From an uncultured Bacilli bacterium (GTDB taxonomy: Bacteria > Bacillota_I > Bacilli_A > RF39 > UBA660), in assembly GCA_948760655.1 (NCBI GenBank), contig CAQBKK010000008.1, forward strand, positions 1 to 26,104: DNA of 26,104 bases, given 5' to 3'. Both the position numbers and the translations under genes were made by a program. Shown piece after piece: positions 8,385 through 14,703 of the stretch. The notes under the pieces are model-generated. The model was not told the origin of the DNA. It saw only the letters and a list, made by a program, of their open reading frames with translations, and ran no database searches. Positions within the stretch are counted from its first letter, which is position 1. Each line of letters opens with the position of its first letter.

Positions 8385-8642
8385 TTATCCTAAGTGAACC
8401 ATATCAACTCGATTTGGTAATTTTTTAAATTCTTTTGGAACAAATAACTCAATAGGTTGTACTTTTAAAGCTTTCGCAAGAGAGTCAATTTTGTCAAAAG
8501 ATGGTGTATGAGGATGACCTAATTCCAATAAACTTATGTATGTAATACTAATATCGGTCAGTTCTGCAAGTTTTTCTTGTGTATATTTTTCCTTATATCG
8601 AAAATATTTCACAATATAACCAAAAATTTTATTTAATTGCAA
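8385..8642 (-). CDS. XRE/Cro-C1 family helix-turn-helix regulator
   Basis: An 85-residue DNA-binding protein. The helix-turn-helix covers about residues 20-70: YTQEKLAELTDISITYISLLELG followed by PSFDKIDSLAKALKV and PIELF, the classic HTH_3 pattern. There is no extra ligand domain. The start is a TTG preceded by AGGTGA on the minus strand; the ATG seven bases upstream is in another frame. Small stand-alone XRE proteins often autoregulate or control neighbouring accessory genes. The gene lies upstream of the secreted-protein gene on the same strand, 150 bases away, so control of it is possible but not shown. Confidence 0.85.
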   Translation of the reverse strand: MQLNKIFGYIVKYFRYKEKYTQEKLAELTDISITYISLLELGHPHTPSFDKIDSLAKALKVQPIELFVPKEFKKLPNRVDMVHLG

Positions 8643-8728
8643 TGTTCATCACCTAACTTCTATAGTTAATAGAATACGATTTTTATTTTAAAAAATCCAC
8701 TAAATAATATTTAAAAAAGTTGACCAAT

Positions 8729-8750
8729 AAAAAAAGCCCTTAAAGGCTTA
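8729..8750 (-). terminator. Intrinsic terminator after tRNA-Arg
   Basis: On the minus strand AAGCC, loop TTTAA, GGGCTT is followed by a T-run. It lies about 10 bases beyond the tRNA 3' end. Confidence 0.75.
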
Positions 8751-8759
8751 AATATCAAG

Positions 8760-8836
8760 TGGTGTCCTGGGAGTGATTCGAACACTCGACCGTACGCTTA
8801 GAAGGCGTATGCTCTATCCAGCTGAGCTACCAGGAC
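8760..8836 (-). tRNA. tRNA-Arg (anticodon TCT)
   Basis: The minus strand folds as a complete tRNA. The acceptor GTCCTGG pairs with CCAGGAC, followed by A and an encoded CCA. The D-arm is AGCTCAGCTGGATAGAGC. The anticodon loop CTTCTAA with flanking stem ACGC/GCGT gives anticodon TCT. The T-arm is GTGTTCGAATCAC. It reads AGA (and AGG by wobble), the main Arg codon in such AT-rich genomes. It has its own promoter and terminator. Confidence 0.97.
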
Positions 8837-8857
8837 ATTTAACTCATGGACATATAG

Positions 8858-8886
8858 ATTATATAATAATATTTTGGATTATTCAA
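8858..8886 (-). promoter_or_regulatory. Sigma-A promoter of tRNA-Arg
   Basis: On the minus strand TTGAAT (8886-8881), a 17-base spacer and TATAAT (8863-8858). The -35 lies inside the last codons of gerM. Confidence 0.75.
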
Positions 8887-9832
8887 GAGAATTTATAACT
8901 AAATTAACATTTTTTTCATCACTGTTTACCAAAAACTCTACTTGATCAATATGATAAGTATCTCGTAAAGAAAGATAAATTGTATATTGAACTTCCTCTA
9001 GAATGGTTGATTCTAAAATATCATCAAGCAAGTATTCATTAAAAGAAAGTTTAATTTCATTTTCTTTAATTTCATAATTAGTAATCTCTGCATTTGCATT
9101 CAAATAACTAATTAAACTTGATTCATAAATAGGAGAACTTTTAAGTTTTTCAATAATGATTTCAATTTTTTCTTGATTGATGTTACTGACATAGGTAACA
9201 GGAACGTAATAGAAAAGCGCATCTGTTTTATTGCCATAATAAATCGTCGTTTTAGAAGTACCCTTAATTTGATCAAAATCATAAATTTTATTAACTCCAA
9301 AATCTTTATTCAAAAGAGTAGGTAATTTTTCTTTACTAAAAGGAAGTTCTAAAAGTTGATTTCCTTCTACGAAAATTAAAATATTTTTTACCTCTGGTAT
9401 CTCTGTTAAAGAATAAACAATAGATTCAATCATTTTTCTTTCCATACTTTGGCTTGTATTTAAAAATTCTTTTGAAAAATCAAGTTTTAATAAACCATCT
9501 TCAAGTGTTACAGTATTTAAAATAGTGTCATTAGGAATCACTCCATAAAAGTTTGCTGGCATATATTCACTTTCTTTACGTTTAATAGTCAATATCCCAA
9601 TAATCTCTTTAATTTTATCTAAGGTTTCTTTACTATTCATAACCATATTGACCCTTGAAACATAATAATCTTTATCAAGTAAATAAACAACTCCTTTTTG
9701 GGTTTCTGTATAACTGAGATTTTGTTCATAATGATTTCCCGTGATTTTTGTTGGAAAGAGGTAAGTAATAAGTAGAATAAGAAGAGCCAAAGAGGAAATA
9801 GTAATTCGCTTCATAATACTTTTTTTTAACAT
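8879..9832 (-). CDS. gerM: GerM-like sporulation/germination protein with two GerMN domains
   Basis: A 317-residue exported protein with an N-terminal membrane anchor (ITISSLALLILLITYLF, about residues 10-26). Two tandem GerMN-type repeats follow. Both show the family order: KxTVYY-like strand (GVVYLL; KTTIYYG), an Ile/Leu-rich helix, NxxIL/NAEI, a DGLLKLDFS/ENEIKLSFN strand, then a helix with EMKMIESIVYSLTEIPEVKNI or LEEVQYTIYLSLRDTY. GerM is known in B. subtilis as a sporulation protein that anchors the SpoIIIAH-SpoIIQ complex at the engulfing membrane. Here it sits beside gerE, as in Bacillus, and near spoIIIAH, its functional partner. AGGTGA precedes the start. No lipobox Cys is visible, unlike lipoprotein GerM, so it looks membrane-anchored by the uncleaved segment. 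Confidence 0.85.
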   Translation of the reverse strand: MLKKSIMKRITISSLALLILLITYLFPTKITGNHYEQNLSYTETQKGVVYLLDKDYYVSRVNMVMNSKETLDKIKEIIGILTIKRKESEYMPANFYGVIPNDTILNTVTLEDGLLKLDFSKEFLNTSQSMERKMIESIVYSLTEIPEVKNILIFVEGNQLLELPFSKEKLPTLLNKDFGVNKIYDFDQIKGTSKTTIYYGNKTDALFYYVPVTYVSNINQEKIEIIIEKLKSSPIYESSLISYLNANAEITNYEIKENEIKLSFNEYLLDDILESTILEEVQYTIYLSLRDTYHIDQVEFLVNSDEKNVNLVINSLE

Positions 9833-9882
9833 CTTTTTTCACCTAATAAACTATATTATTATTTTTTATTTTCATGATAAAA

Positions 9883-9908
9883 AATAAAAAAACTCATTAA
9901 AATGAGTT
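9883..9908 (-). terminator. Intrinsic terminator of gerE
   Basis: AACTCATT and AATGAGTT (9891-9898 and 9901-9908) form a perfect 8-base-pair stem with a two-base centre, followed on the minus strand by a T-rich tract. It separates gerE from gerM. Confidence 0.8.
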
Positions 9909-9912
9909 AAAA

Positions 9913-10119
9913 TTAAATGGATATCTCTCCAAGTTTTAATAATTCAACAACAGCCTGAGCTCGTCCTTTTACTCCTAATTTTTGCATTGCATTGGAAATA
10001 TGATTACGAACTGTTTTTTCACTAATTCCTAAAAATTCAGCAATTTCTTTTGTTGATTTATTTAAAACAAGTAATTCAAAAACTTCTTGTTCTCTTGTTG
10101 TTAAAATCCCTTTTTTCAT
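9913..10119 (-). CDS. gerE: GerE, late mother-cell LuxR-type sporulation regulator
   Basis: A 68-residue protein consisting only of a LuxR-type DNA-binding domain. LTTREQEVFELL, KSTKEIAEFLGISEKTVRN and HISNAMQKLGVKGRAQAVVE follow B. subtilis GerE almost residue for residue. GerE acts in the mother cell late in sporulation, adjusting sigma-K-dependent coat gene expression. AGTGAGG precedes ATG. A sequence matching the sigma-K promoter consensus lies about 40-65 bases upstream of the start, consistent with known sigma-K control of gerE. The N-terminal tail is a few residues shorter than in Bacillus. The call is firm because GerE is distinguishable from general LuxR domains by this C-terminal half. 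Confidence 0.93.
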   Translation of the reverse strand: MKKGILTTREQEVFELLVLNKSTKEIAEFLGISEKTVRNHISNAMQKLGVKGRAQAVVELLKLGEISI

Positions 10120-10158
10120 GACAACCTCACTTTCTACTTAATACTTTTATAACTATAA

Positions 10159-10186
10159 TATTTTATGAAGTATTAAATATTAAGTG
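10159..10186 (-). promoter_or_regulatory. Sigma-K-type promoter upstream of gerE
   Basis: On the minus strand CAC (10186-10184), exactly 16 bases, then CATAAAATA (10167-10159). This matches the Bacillus sigma-K pattern of AC at -35, 16-17 spacing and CATAnnnTA at -10. Transcription would start near 10150, about 30 bases before the gerE ATG. The match is by eye; the function is inferred from known gerE regulation. Confidence 0.6.
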
Positions 10187-10210
10187 ATGTAAATACGCCT
10201 AAAAAGTAAA

Positions 10211-10708
10211 TTAACCTTGAAATTTTACAACAATATACATTTGGGTTTCATATTCTTCTTGAATGGTTCTAATAATATTATTAGCAAGAGTACTATTATG
10301 TTCTTTTGAAGCAACAGTCACACTAATTTGTTCATTTTTAATTTTAACAAATGTTTCCAAATTATATTTTTCCTTTATTTTTTTCTCTAAACTTTCTTCA
10401 CGTCCTTTATTAGCATTTAAGGTTTGCAAAGAAGTATAAGCATCATTTTTTTCCTGAAGTGATGCCGTATTATCCAAAAGAATCGTTTGTAAACTTTCCA
10501 TTTCTTGTAAAAGCTCTTCCTCATCTTTCACACGTAGGGAAACCAAAACACTACTTTCATTTGTTTCCACAACTTCTGCCTCTTTATCTTCTATACCGCT
10601 AGTAGCAATAGCAAGTAAATCATCATCTTTAACAGTTACATAATAAATTCCAAGAACTAATATTAAACTAAATAGTGTAACAAACCATAATCCTTGTTTA
10701 TTAATCAT
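10211..10708 (-). CDS. spoIIIAH: SpoIIIAH-like sporulation channel protein
   Basis: A 165-residue protein with one N-terminal membrane segment (LWFVTLFSLILVLGIYYVTV, about residues 6-25) and an extracytoplasmic domain. The start INKQGLWFVTLFSL resembles the Bacillus SpoIIIAH start. The middle is a charged helix (RVKDEEELLQEMESLQ, then ASLQEKNDAYTSLQTLN) and the C-terminus is a YscJ/FliF-like ring-building fold (FVKIKNEQISVTV, NIIRTIQEEY). SpoIIIAH spans the space between forespore and mother cell with SpoIIQ. It is shorter than the 218-residue Bacillus protein, mainly by lacking part of the linker. I start at ATG 10708, after GGAGGG; the upstream extension has no ribosome site. The other spoIIIA genes are not adjacent. 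Confidence 0.82.
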   Translation of the reverse strand: MINKQGLWFVTLFSLILVLGIYYVTVKDDDLLAIATSGIEDKEAEVVETNESSVLVSLRVKDEEELLQEMESLQTILLDNTASLQEKNDAYTSLQTLNANKGREESLEKKIKEKYNLETFVKIKNEQISVTVASKEHNSTLANNIIRTIQEEYETQMYIVVKFQG

Positions 10709-10730
10709 TTTATCCCTCCAACTTAATAAA

Positions 10731-10758
10731 AGTATACGTTGTAACATTAGTTTTATGA
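10731..10758 (-). promoter_or_regulatory. Candidate sigma-E-type promoter of spoIIIAH
   Basis: On the minus strand TCATAAA (10758-10752), 13 bases, then CGTATACT (10738-10731), a partial match to the sigma-E pattern (kmATAtt, N13-15, CATACAnT). The same stretch could also be read as a poor sigma-A promoter (TTGTCA, 19 bases, TATACT). Confidence 0.4.
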
Positions 10759-10762
10759 CAAT

Positions 10763-10790
10763 TTGCATTTTTTTTATTAAATGCTATAAT
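10763..10790 (+). promoter_or_regulatory. Sigma-A promoter of the PF06541 membrane protein gene
   Basis: TTGCAT (10763-10768), a 16-base spacer and TATAAT (10785-10790), with TGC as an extended -10. It is divergent from, and overlaps the upstream region of, spoIIIAH. Confidence 0.75.
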
Positions 10791-10807
10791 TAAGTAGGGT
10801 GAAGCAT

Positions 10808-11536
10808 ATGCAAACAAACATATCATATTTAATCCTCTTATTTTTTTTATACAGTTTCGCAGGATATATATGTGAAATTATCTCTAGTAGTATAGTACAA
10901 AAAAAATTAGTAAATCGAGGATTTTTATGTGGGCCTTATTGTCCAATCTATGGAGTAGGAAGTTTATTTATTTTATTTTTATTGTTACGTTTTGAAAATG
11001 ACCCTGTAATTGTATTTGTTTTAGGAGCGTTAATTACTACTTGTTTAGAATATTTCACAAGTTTTGTATTAGAGAAAATCTTTCATAACAAATGGTGGGA
11101 TTATTCCTATATGAAATTACATATTCATGGAAGAGTATGTTTACAAAATACACTTTTGTTTGGGTTTGGGGCATTAGTAATTATTTATGTGGCACAACCT
11201 TTTATTCATAATTTATTAACCAAAATGTCCCCACTTGCAATGCACATTGTTGCTTTTAGTTTATTATTTATTTTTCTAATAGATTGGGTATATTCAGTGA
11301 TAATTGCATACAACTTGCGAAACCGTATTATTATATGTGAAGAACTTAAAAAGGAAAAATTAGCGAAACTACCTGGGATGTTAGAAAAGCTAATAAAAGA
11401 GAAAGCCAGCAAATTTAAAGCCTATCCAAAACGTCTTTTAGATGCGTTTCCTTATTTAAAAAATGCAAATGCAAAAGAATTTGATATAATGAAAACCATT
11501 AGAGACAAGAAGAAAAAGAAAATCAAAAAAAAATAG
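10808..11536 (+). CDS. Polytopic membrane protein of the PF06541 family (putative ABC-transporter type IV)
   Basis: A 242-residue membrane protein. Four or five membrane segments are visible: LILLFFLYSFAGYICEII, GSLFILFLLLRF, VIVFVLGALITTCLEYF, LFGFGALVIIYVAQPF and IVAFSLLFIFLIDWVYSVI. The signature RGFLCGPYCPIYGVG and the WWDYS motif after the third segment identify PF06541. A basic cytoplasmic tail ends in a lysine run. Despite the database name, no ABC partner is adjacent and the role is unknown. I chose ATG 10808, five bases after AGGGTGA; the GTG at 10799 falls inside that site. Confidence 0.85.
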   Translation: MQTNISYLILLFFLYSFAGYICEIISSSIVQKKLVNRGFLCGPYCPIYGVGSLFILFLLLRFENDPVIVFVLGALITTCLEYFTSFVLEKIFHNKWWDYSYMKLHIHGRVCLQNTLLFGFGALVIIYVAQPFIHNLLTKMSPLAMHIVAFSLLFIFLIDWVYSVIIAYNLRNRIIICEELKKEKLAKLPGMLEKLIKEKASKFKAYPKRLLDAFPYLKNANAKEFDIMKTIRDKKKKKIKKK

Positions 11537-11550
11537 ATTTTCTTTTTTTG
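11513..11550 (+). terminator. Intrinsic terminator of the PF06541 gene
   Basis: AAAAAGAAAATC (11513-11524) pairs with GATTTTCTTTTT (11536-11547), continuing into a T-run. The stem begins inside the lysine-rich final codons. Confidence 0.7.
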
Positions 11551-11843
11551 TTTTATAGGAAGGTTCAATAAAAGTTTTGAAGAGTAAACAAAATATGAGG
11601 AGGAACTTAATGTATAAAGTTTATAAATGCAGAATGTACTCACTAAAGAACAACAAAAACTACATCTGATTGTGCAAGATTTGTCTATGTAAGGTAACAT
11701 CCAAGACGAATAAAACTTGTGCAACTTATTTTGTTCTTTGTACTTCAAAACCATAAACTCCTACAGAAGAAAAAATAAAAATTTTTTGAAGAAAAAAAAG
11801 GAAATGACCAATTCGCGGTGTATATATAGAGTAGGAGGCAAAA
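11551..11843. other. Intergenic region upstream of the bacteriocin locus
   Basis: A stretch of about 290 bases with no clear gene. A GAGGAGG site precedes ATG 11610, which opens a 19-codon frame ending TGA; an overlapping 21-codon frame starts at 11627. Both are unlike any family I know and may be decay or chance. The octamer TTGTGCAA occurs twice, at 11670 and 11717. TATATATA at 11821 may be a -10 element of the exporter gene, but no convincing -35 lies upstream of it. Confidence 0.4.
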
Positions 11844-13892
11844 ATGAATAAAAATATAATTGTTAGGCAACAAGATTTAAAAGACTGTGGAGTATGTTCA
11901 TTGCTTTCTATTATCAAGTATTACGATGGCTTTATTCCTATTGAAAAACTAAGAGTAGATACAATGACGTCATTGGAGGGGACAACAGCGTATCACTTAG
12001 TAAAAGCAGCTAGAAATTATGGATTTGATTCCTATGGAATAAAACTAGAAAAAATACAAGAACTAGAACAAGTTATACTCCCAGCCATAGCACATATCAC
12101 GATAAATGGATTAAACCATTTTATAGTAATTTATAATATTACGAAGTCAGAGATTATTGCTATGGATCCTGCAAGAGGAAAAGTAAAAATAAAAAAGAGT
12201 GAATTTGAAACAATGTGGACAAATCATTTGATAATTCTACACCCTAAATCTAAACTATCAAAAATTACGACCACAAACTATTTACGTCAAATGATTTTTC
12301 TAATTCTAAAAAAAGAGAAGAAAAATATCTTGAAAATCTTATTTTTAACGACTTTTTTTACTATTTTTACAATTCTATCAGGATTTTATTTTAAAATAGG
12401 AACAAACATTTTATTAGAAAGCGAAGAGAAAAACATTGTAATAACCATAATTATCTTATTCTTATTTATTTATCTTATAAAAATAGTTCTTTATTATCTT
12501 CGTAATTATTTTAAAATTTTGTTAAATAAAAGAATGGATGGCATTTTATATTACCAATTTCTTAATCATTTATTTTTGCTTCCCAATTATTTTCTAAAAG
12601 ATAGAACCAACGGAGAAATTATGATAAGACTAAAAGAATTAGAAAATATAAAAGAGGTGTATTCAGAAATTCTAATTACGATTCTGTTGGATTCTATTCT
12701 ATCCTTTAGTGTAGGTATCATTCTATATCACTTAAATAAAACACTTTTTTTCATTCTTTGTTTATTTGTTTTAATTTATGTGATAATAGGATTGATTACT
12801 AGTCGTATTTTGTATAAAAAAGCCATAGAAACAAACGATACCGAAGTAGTCTTTCACTCCAATGTATTAGAGAATATCGATTCTTGCATTACTTTAAAAA
12901 ATTTAAATAGAATACCTTCTTCTCTAAAAAAGATAGAAATAAATTTAGTGAAATACTTAACAAATCTTTATCATTTAAGTAAGACAGTTTTGAAATCTAG
13001 TACAATAAACTTTTTCTTAGAAGAAATGCTGACTTTTAGTATTATTTCTTTTGGATTGATAGAAATAATAAATAAGAATTTTACAATAATCGATTTGATT
13101 ACTTTTGAAAGTCTTATTACATTCTTTATCAACCCATTTAAAAATGCAATAAATGTAATGCCAAATTATAATTATGTAAAAGTAGGACTAAATAAAATGA
13201 ATGACTTTTATAATGTACCAGAAGAAAAAAGTGAAGTAGGCTGGCAAGAATTTCAAAACGGAAGTATTGTAATAGAACATTTAAATTTTTCATATAACCA
13301 TTTCTCTAAATTATTTGAAGATTTAAATATTAAAATTAAAGAAAATGATTTTGTTCTTTTTAAAGGAAAGAGTGGATGTGGAAAAAGTACATTATGCCAA
13401 ATGCTATGTCGCTTAGTAGAAGTAGAAGGAAGTTCCATTAAAATAAGAAATCGAAATATAAACGATTATAGCATGGACACTATAAGAAAAAATATTACAT
13501 ACGTGAGTCAAAAAGAAACCTTAATGCAAGATACAATTAAGAATAATATTCTATTAGATAGAAAAATTTCAGAAGAAAAATGGCATCAAATTATATCACT
13601 TTGCGAAATAGAGGAGATTGTCGATAAAAAGCCATTACGTTATGAAACATTTTTAACGAAAGACTCCATTAATATATCAGGCGGGGAAAGACAACGCATT
13701 ATATTAGCTAGAGCGTTACTGAATGATTTTCAAATATTAATATTGGATGAAGCATTAAGTGAGGTAAATAACGAACTAGAAATCAAAATTATAAAAAACC
13801 TCAAAAAATATTATGAAAATAAAACAGTGATTTATGTAAGTCACAAAGAACACGACCAATACTTTAAAAAAGTGTATCGTTTTGGAGAGTAA
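11844..13892 (+). CDS. Peptidase-containing ABC transporter (C39 bacteriocin exporter)
   Basis: A 682-residue exporter that removes double-glycine leaders and secretes the matured peptides. The N-terminal C39 peptidase (about 1-130) shows RQQDLKDCGVCSLLSI with catalytic Cys15 and the upstream Gln, His92 in LNHFIVIY and Asp108 in AMDPARGK. The membrane domain (about 150-440) has several hydrophobic spans. The ATPase domain carries Walker A GKSGCGKST (about 508-516), signature ISGGERQR (about 611-618), Walker B ILILDEAL and the H-loop SHKEHD. All catalytic residues look intact. AGGAGG precedes ATG 11844. The accessory gene starts four bases after the stop and two cognate leader peptides follow, so its likely cargo is encoded in the same operon. 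Confidence 0.95.
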   Translation: MNKNIIVRQQDLKDCGVCSLLSIIKYYDGFIPIEKLRVDTMTSLEGTTAYHLVKAARNYGFDSYGIKLEKIQELEQVILPAIAHITINGLNHFIVIYNITKSEIIAMDPARGKVKIKKSEFETMWTNHLIILHPKSKLSKITTTNYLRQMIFLILKKEKKNILKILFLTTFFTIFTILSGFYFKIGTNILLESEEKNIVITIIILFLFIYLIKIVLYYLRNYFKILLNKRMDGILYYQFLNHLFLLPNYFLKDRTNGEIMIRLKELENIKEVYSEILITILLDSILSFSVGIILYHLNKTLFFILCLFVLIYVIIGLITSRILYKKAIETNDTEVVFHSNVLENIDSCITLKNLNRIPSSLKKIEINLVKYLTNLYHLSKTVLKSSTINFFLEEMLTFSIISFGLIEIINKNFTIIDLITFESLITFFINPFKNAINVMPNYNYVKVGLNKMNDFYNVPEEKSEVGWQEFQNGSIVIEHLNFSYNHFSKLFEDLNIKIKENDFVLFKGKSGCGKSTLCQMLCRLVEVEGSSIKIRNRNINDYSMDTIRKNITYVSQKETLMQDTIKNNILLDRKISEEKWHQIISLCEIEEIVDKKPLRYETFLTKDSINISGGERQRIILARALLNDFQILILDEALSEVNNELEIKIIKNLKKYYENKTVIYVSHKEHDQYFKKVYRFGE

Positions 13893-13895
13893 AAT

Positions 13896-14333
13896 ATGAA
13901 CGATGATATAAAATATAATTTGCATAGTTACTTAAATGAAGATAAAACAAATCATAAATATTTATTAGGAAGTATCTGTTTATTTATTTTTTTGTTCTTA
14001 TTTCTTTCATTTTTTATAAGCAATTATGATATCGTAACAGAAAATGCTACTACGTTGTGTGACAATAAAGAGTGTACGATAGAATTTTTTTGGCCAATAG
14101 AAAAAACATGGCTTTGTGACAAAATAAAAATAAACACAATGGATTATGAAATTGAGCAAATAAATTTTGAGGAAGTGTTTATGGATAATACAAATAATGC
14201 ATACCAAAAAATAATTTTAAAAGTAAAGGATTATAAGGGAAATAATAATGAAATTGTAAAATTAAAAATATATAAAAACAAAGAAAAAATAATAAAAAAA
14301 GTATTGAAAAAAATACTAGAAAGGGAAATATGA
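13896..14333 (+). CDS. Small single-pass membrane accessory protein of the bacteriocin operon
   Basis: A 145-residue protein with a cytoplasmic N-terminal tail of about 23 residues, one membrane segment (YLLGSICLFIFLFLFLSFF, about residues 23-41) and an outside domain of about 100 residues ending in a basic helix (IIKKVLKKILEREI). The outside part contains three Cys (TLCDNKEC and TWLCDK). Its position directly after the exporter and its topology suggest a stripped-down counterpart of the HlyD/ComB/LcnD membrane-fusion accessory proteins, which are normally over 300 residues with a coiled coil. That coiled coil is absent here. An immunity role is an alternative. It starts four bases after the exporter stop, and its TGA overlaps the ATG of the first peptide gene (ATGA). 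Confidence 0.7.
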   Translation: MNDDIKYNLHSYLNEDKTNHKYLLGSICLFIFLFLFLSFFISNYDIVTENATTLCDNKECTIEFFWPIEKTWLCDKIKINTMDYEIEQINFEEVFMDNTNNAYQKIILKVKDYKGNNNEIVKLKIYKNKEKIIKKVLKKILEREI

Positions 14334-14467
14334 TTTTAAAAGAAAAAGAATTATTAGAAATGGAAGGTGGCGCAATACACTATGCCATACTTGCTACTAT
14401 TGGAGCAATTGGAGTATTTCTAGCAGGAGTAGTAGATGGTATTTTAAGACCACTAAAGTGTAATTAG
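14330..14467 (+). CDS. Bacteriocin precursor peptide 1 (double-glycine leader)
   Basis: A 45-residue precursor. The leader MILKEKELLEMEGG fits the double-glycine consensus at every key place: Leu -12, Glu -8, Leu -7, Met -4, Gly -2, Gly -1. Cleavage would leave a 31-residue hydrophobic core starting AIHYAILATIGAIGVF, containing GVVDG (a GxxxG helix-packing motif) and ending RPLKCN with one Cys. The core reads as a membrane-active helix with a basic end. The ATG overlaps the stop of the accessory gene (ATGA), implying translational coupling, with AGAAAGGGA upstream. Function is inferred from the leader and from the C39 exporter in the same operon. Confidence 0.85.
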   Translation: MILKEKELLEMEGGAIHYAILATIGAIGVFLAGVVDGILRPLKCN

Positions 14468-14478
14468 AAGGAGGAAAA

Positions 14479-14643
14479 ATGATGGAATTACAAGAAAAAG
14501 AATTATCTGCCATTATTGGAGGAGGTATCTCTATCAATGCAACTATGATTAATGCGTTTGCAAGAGCCATATCAACAGTTCTGGATTTAGGAAGAACTGT
14601 GGGTTCCGCAATAAGAAGAATTTATTCAAAAAATTATTGCTAA
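14479..14643 (+). CDS. Bacteriocin precursor peptide 2 (double-glycine leader)
   Basis: A 54-residue precursor. The leader MMELQEKELSAIIGG matches the double-glycine consensus (Leu -12, Glu -8, Leu -7, Ile -4, Gly -2, Gly -1). The predicted 39-residue core starts GISINATMINAFARAIS, includes GRTVG (GxxxG) in the basic helical half and ends RIYSKNYC with one terminal Cys. A third Gly follows the GG, so cleavage one residue later is possible. AAGGAGG sits just upstream of ATG 14479; ATG 14482 is an alternative. It lies 11 bases after peptide 1. The leaders are closely alike while the cores differ, the usual pattern for the two partners of a class IIb bacteriocin. Confidence 0.85.
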   Translation: MMELQEKELSAIIGGGISINATMINAFARAISTVLDLGRTVGSAIRRIYSKNYC

Positions 14644-14646
14644 TTC

Positions 14647-14675
14647 TTGCTTAAAAATACAAGTTAAGTTATAAT
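14647..14675 (+). promoter_or_regulatory. Sigma-A promoter of the pilin-like gene, overlapped by an inverted repeat
   Basis: TTGCTT (14647-14652), a 17-base spacer and TATAAT (14670-14675). The arms AATACAA (14656-14662) and TTGTATT (14675-14681) flank the -10 and could be a repressor site or the remnant of a terminator for the bacteriocin operon. Confidence 0.7.
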
Positions 14676-14703
14676 TGTATTGAATAATAAAGGAGGGATA
14701 GAT

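Noticed and set aside
8760..8836. tRNA-Arg 3' end as an attachment site of an island covering the XRE and secreted-protein genes
   Set aside because: No duplicate of the tRNA 3' sequence is seen in the window and no integrase is present.
11610..11669. A third bacteriocin precursor in the upstream mini-ORF
   Set aside because: There is no double-glycine motif or leader consensus in either overlapping frame.
11452..11917. Two minus-strand ORFs of 63 and 100 codons upstream of the C39 exporter
   Set aside because: They overlap the PF06541 gene, its terminator and the exporter start on the other strand, and are rich in Phe/Ile/Ser runs that mirror A-rich plus-strand sequence.
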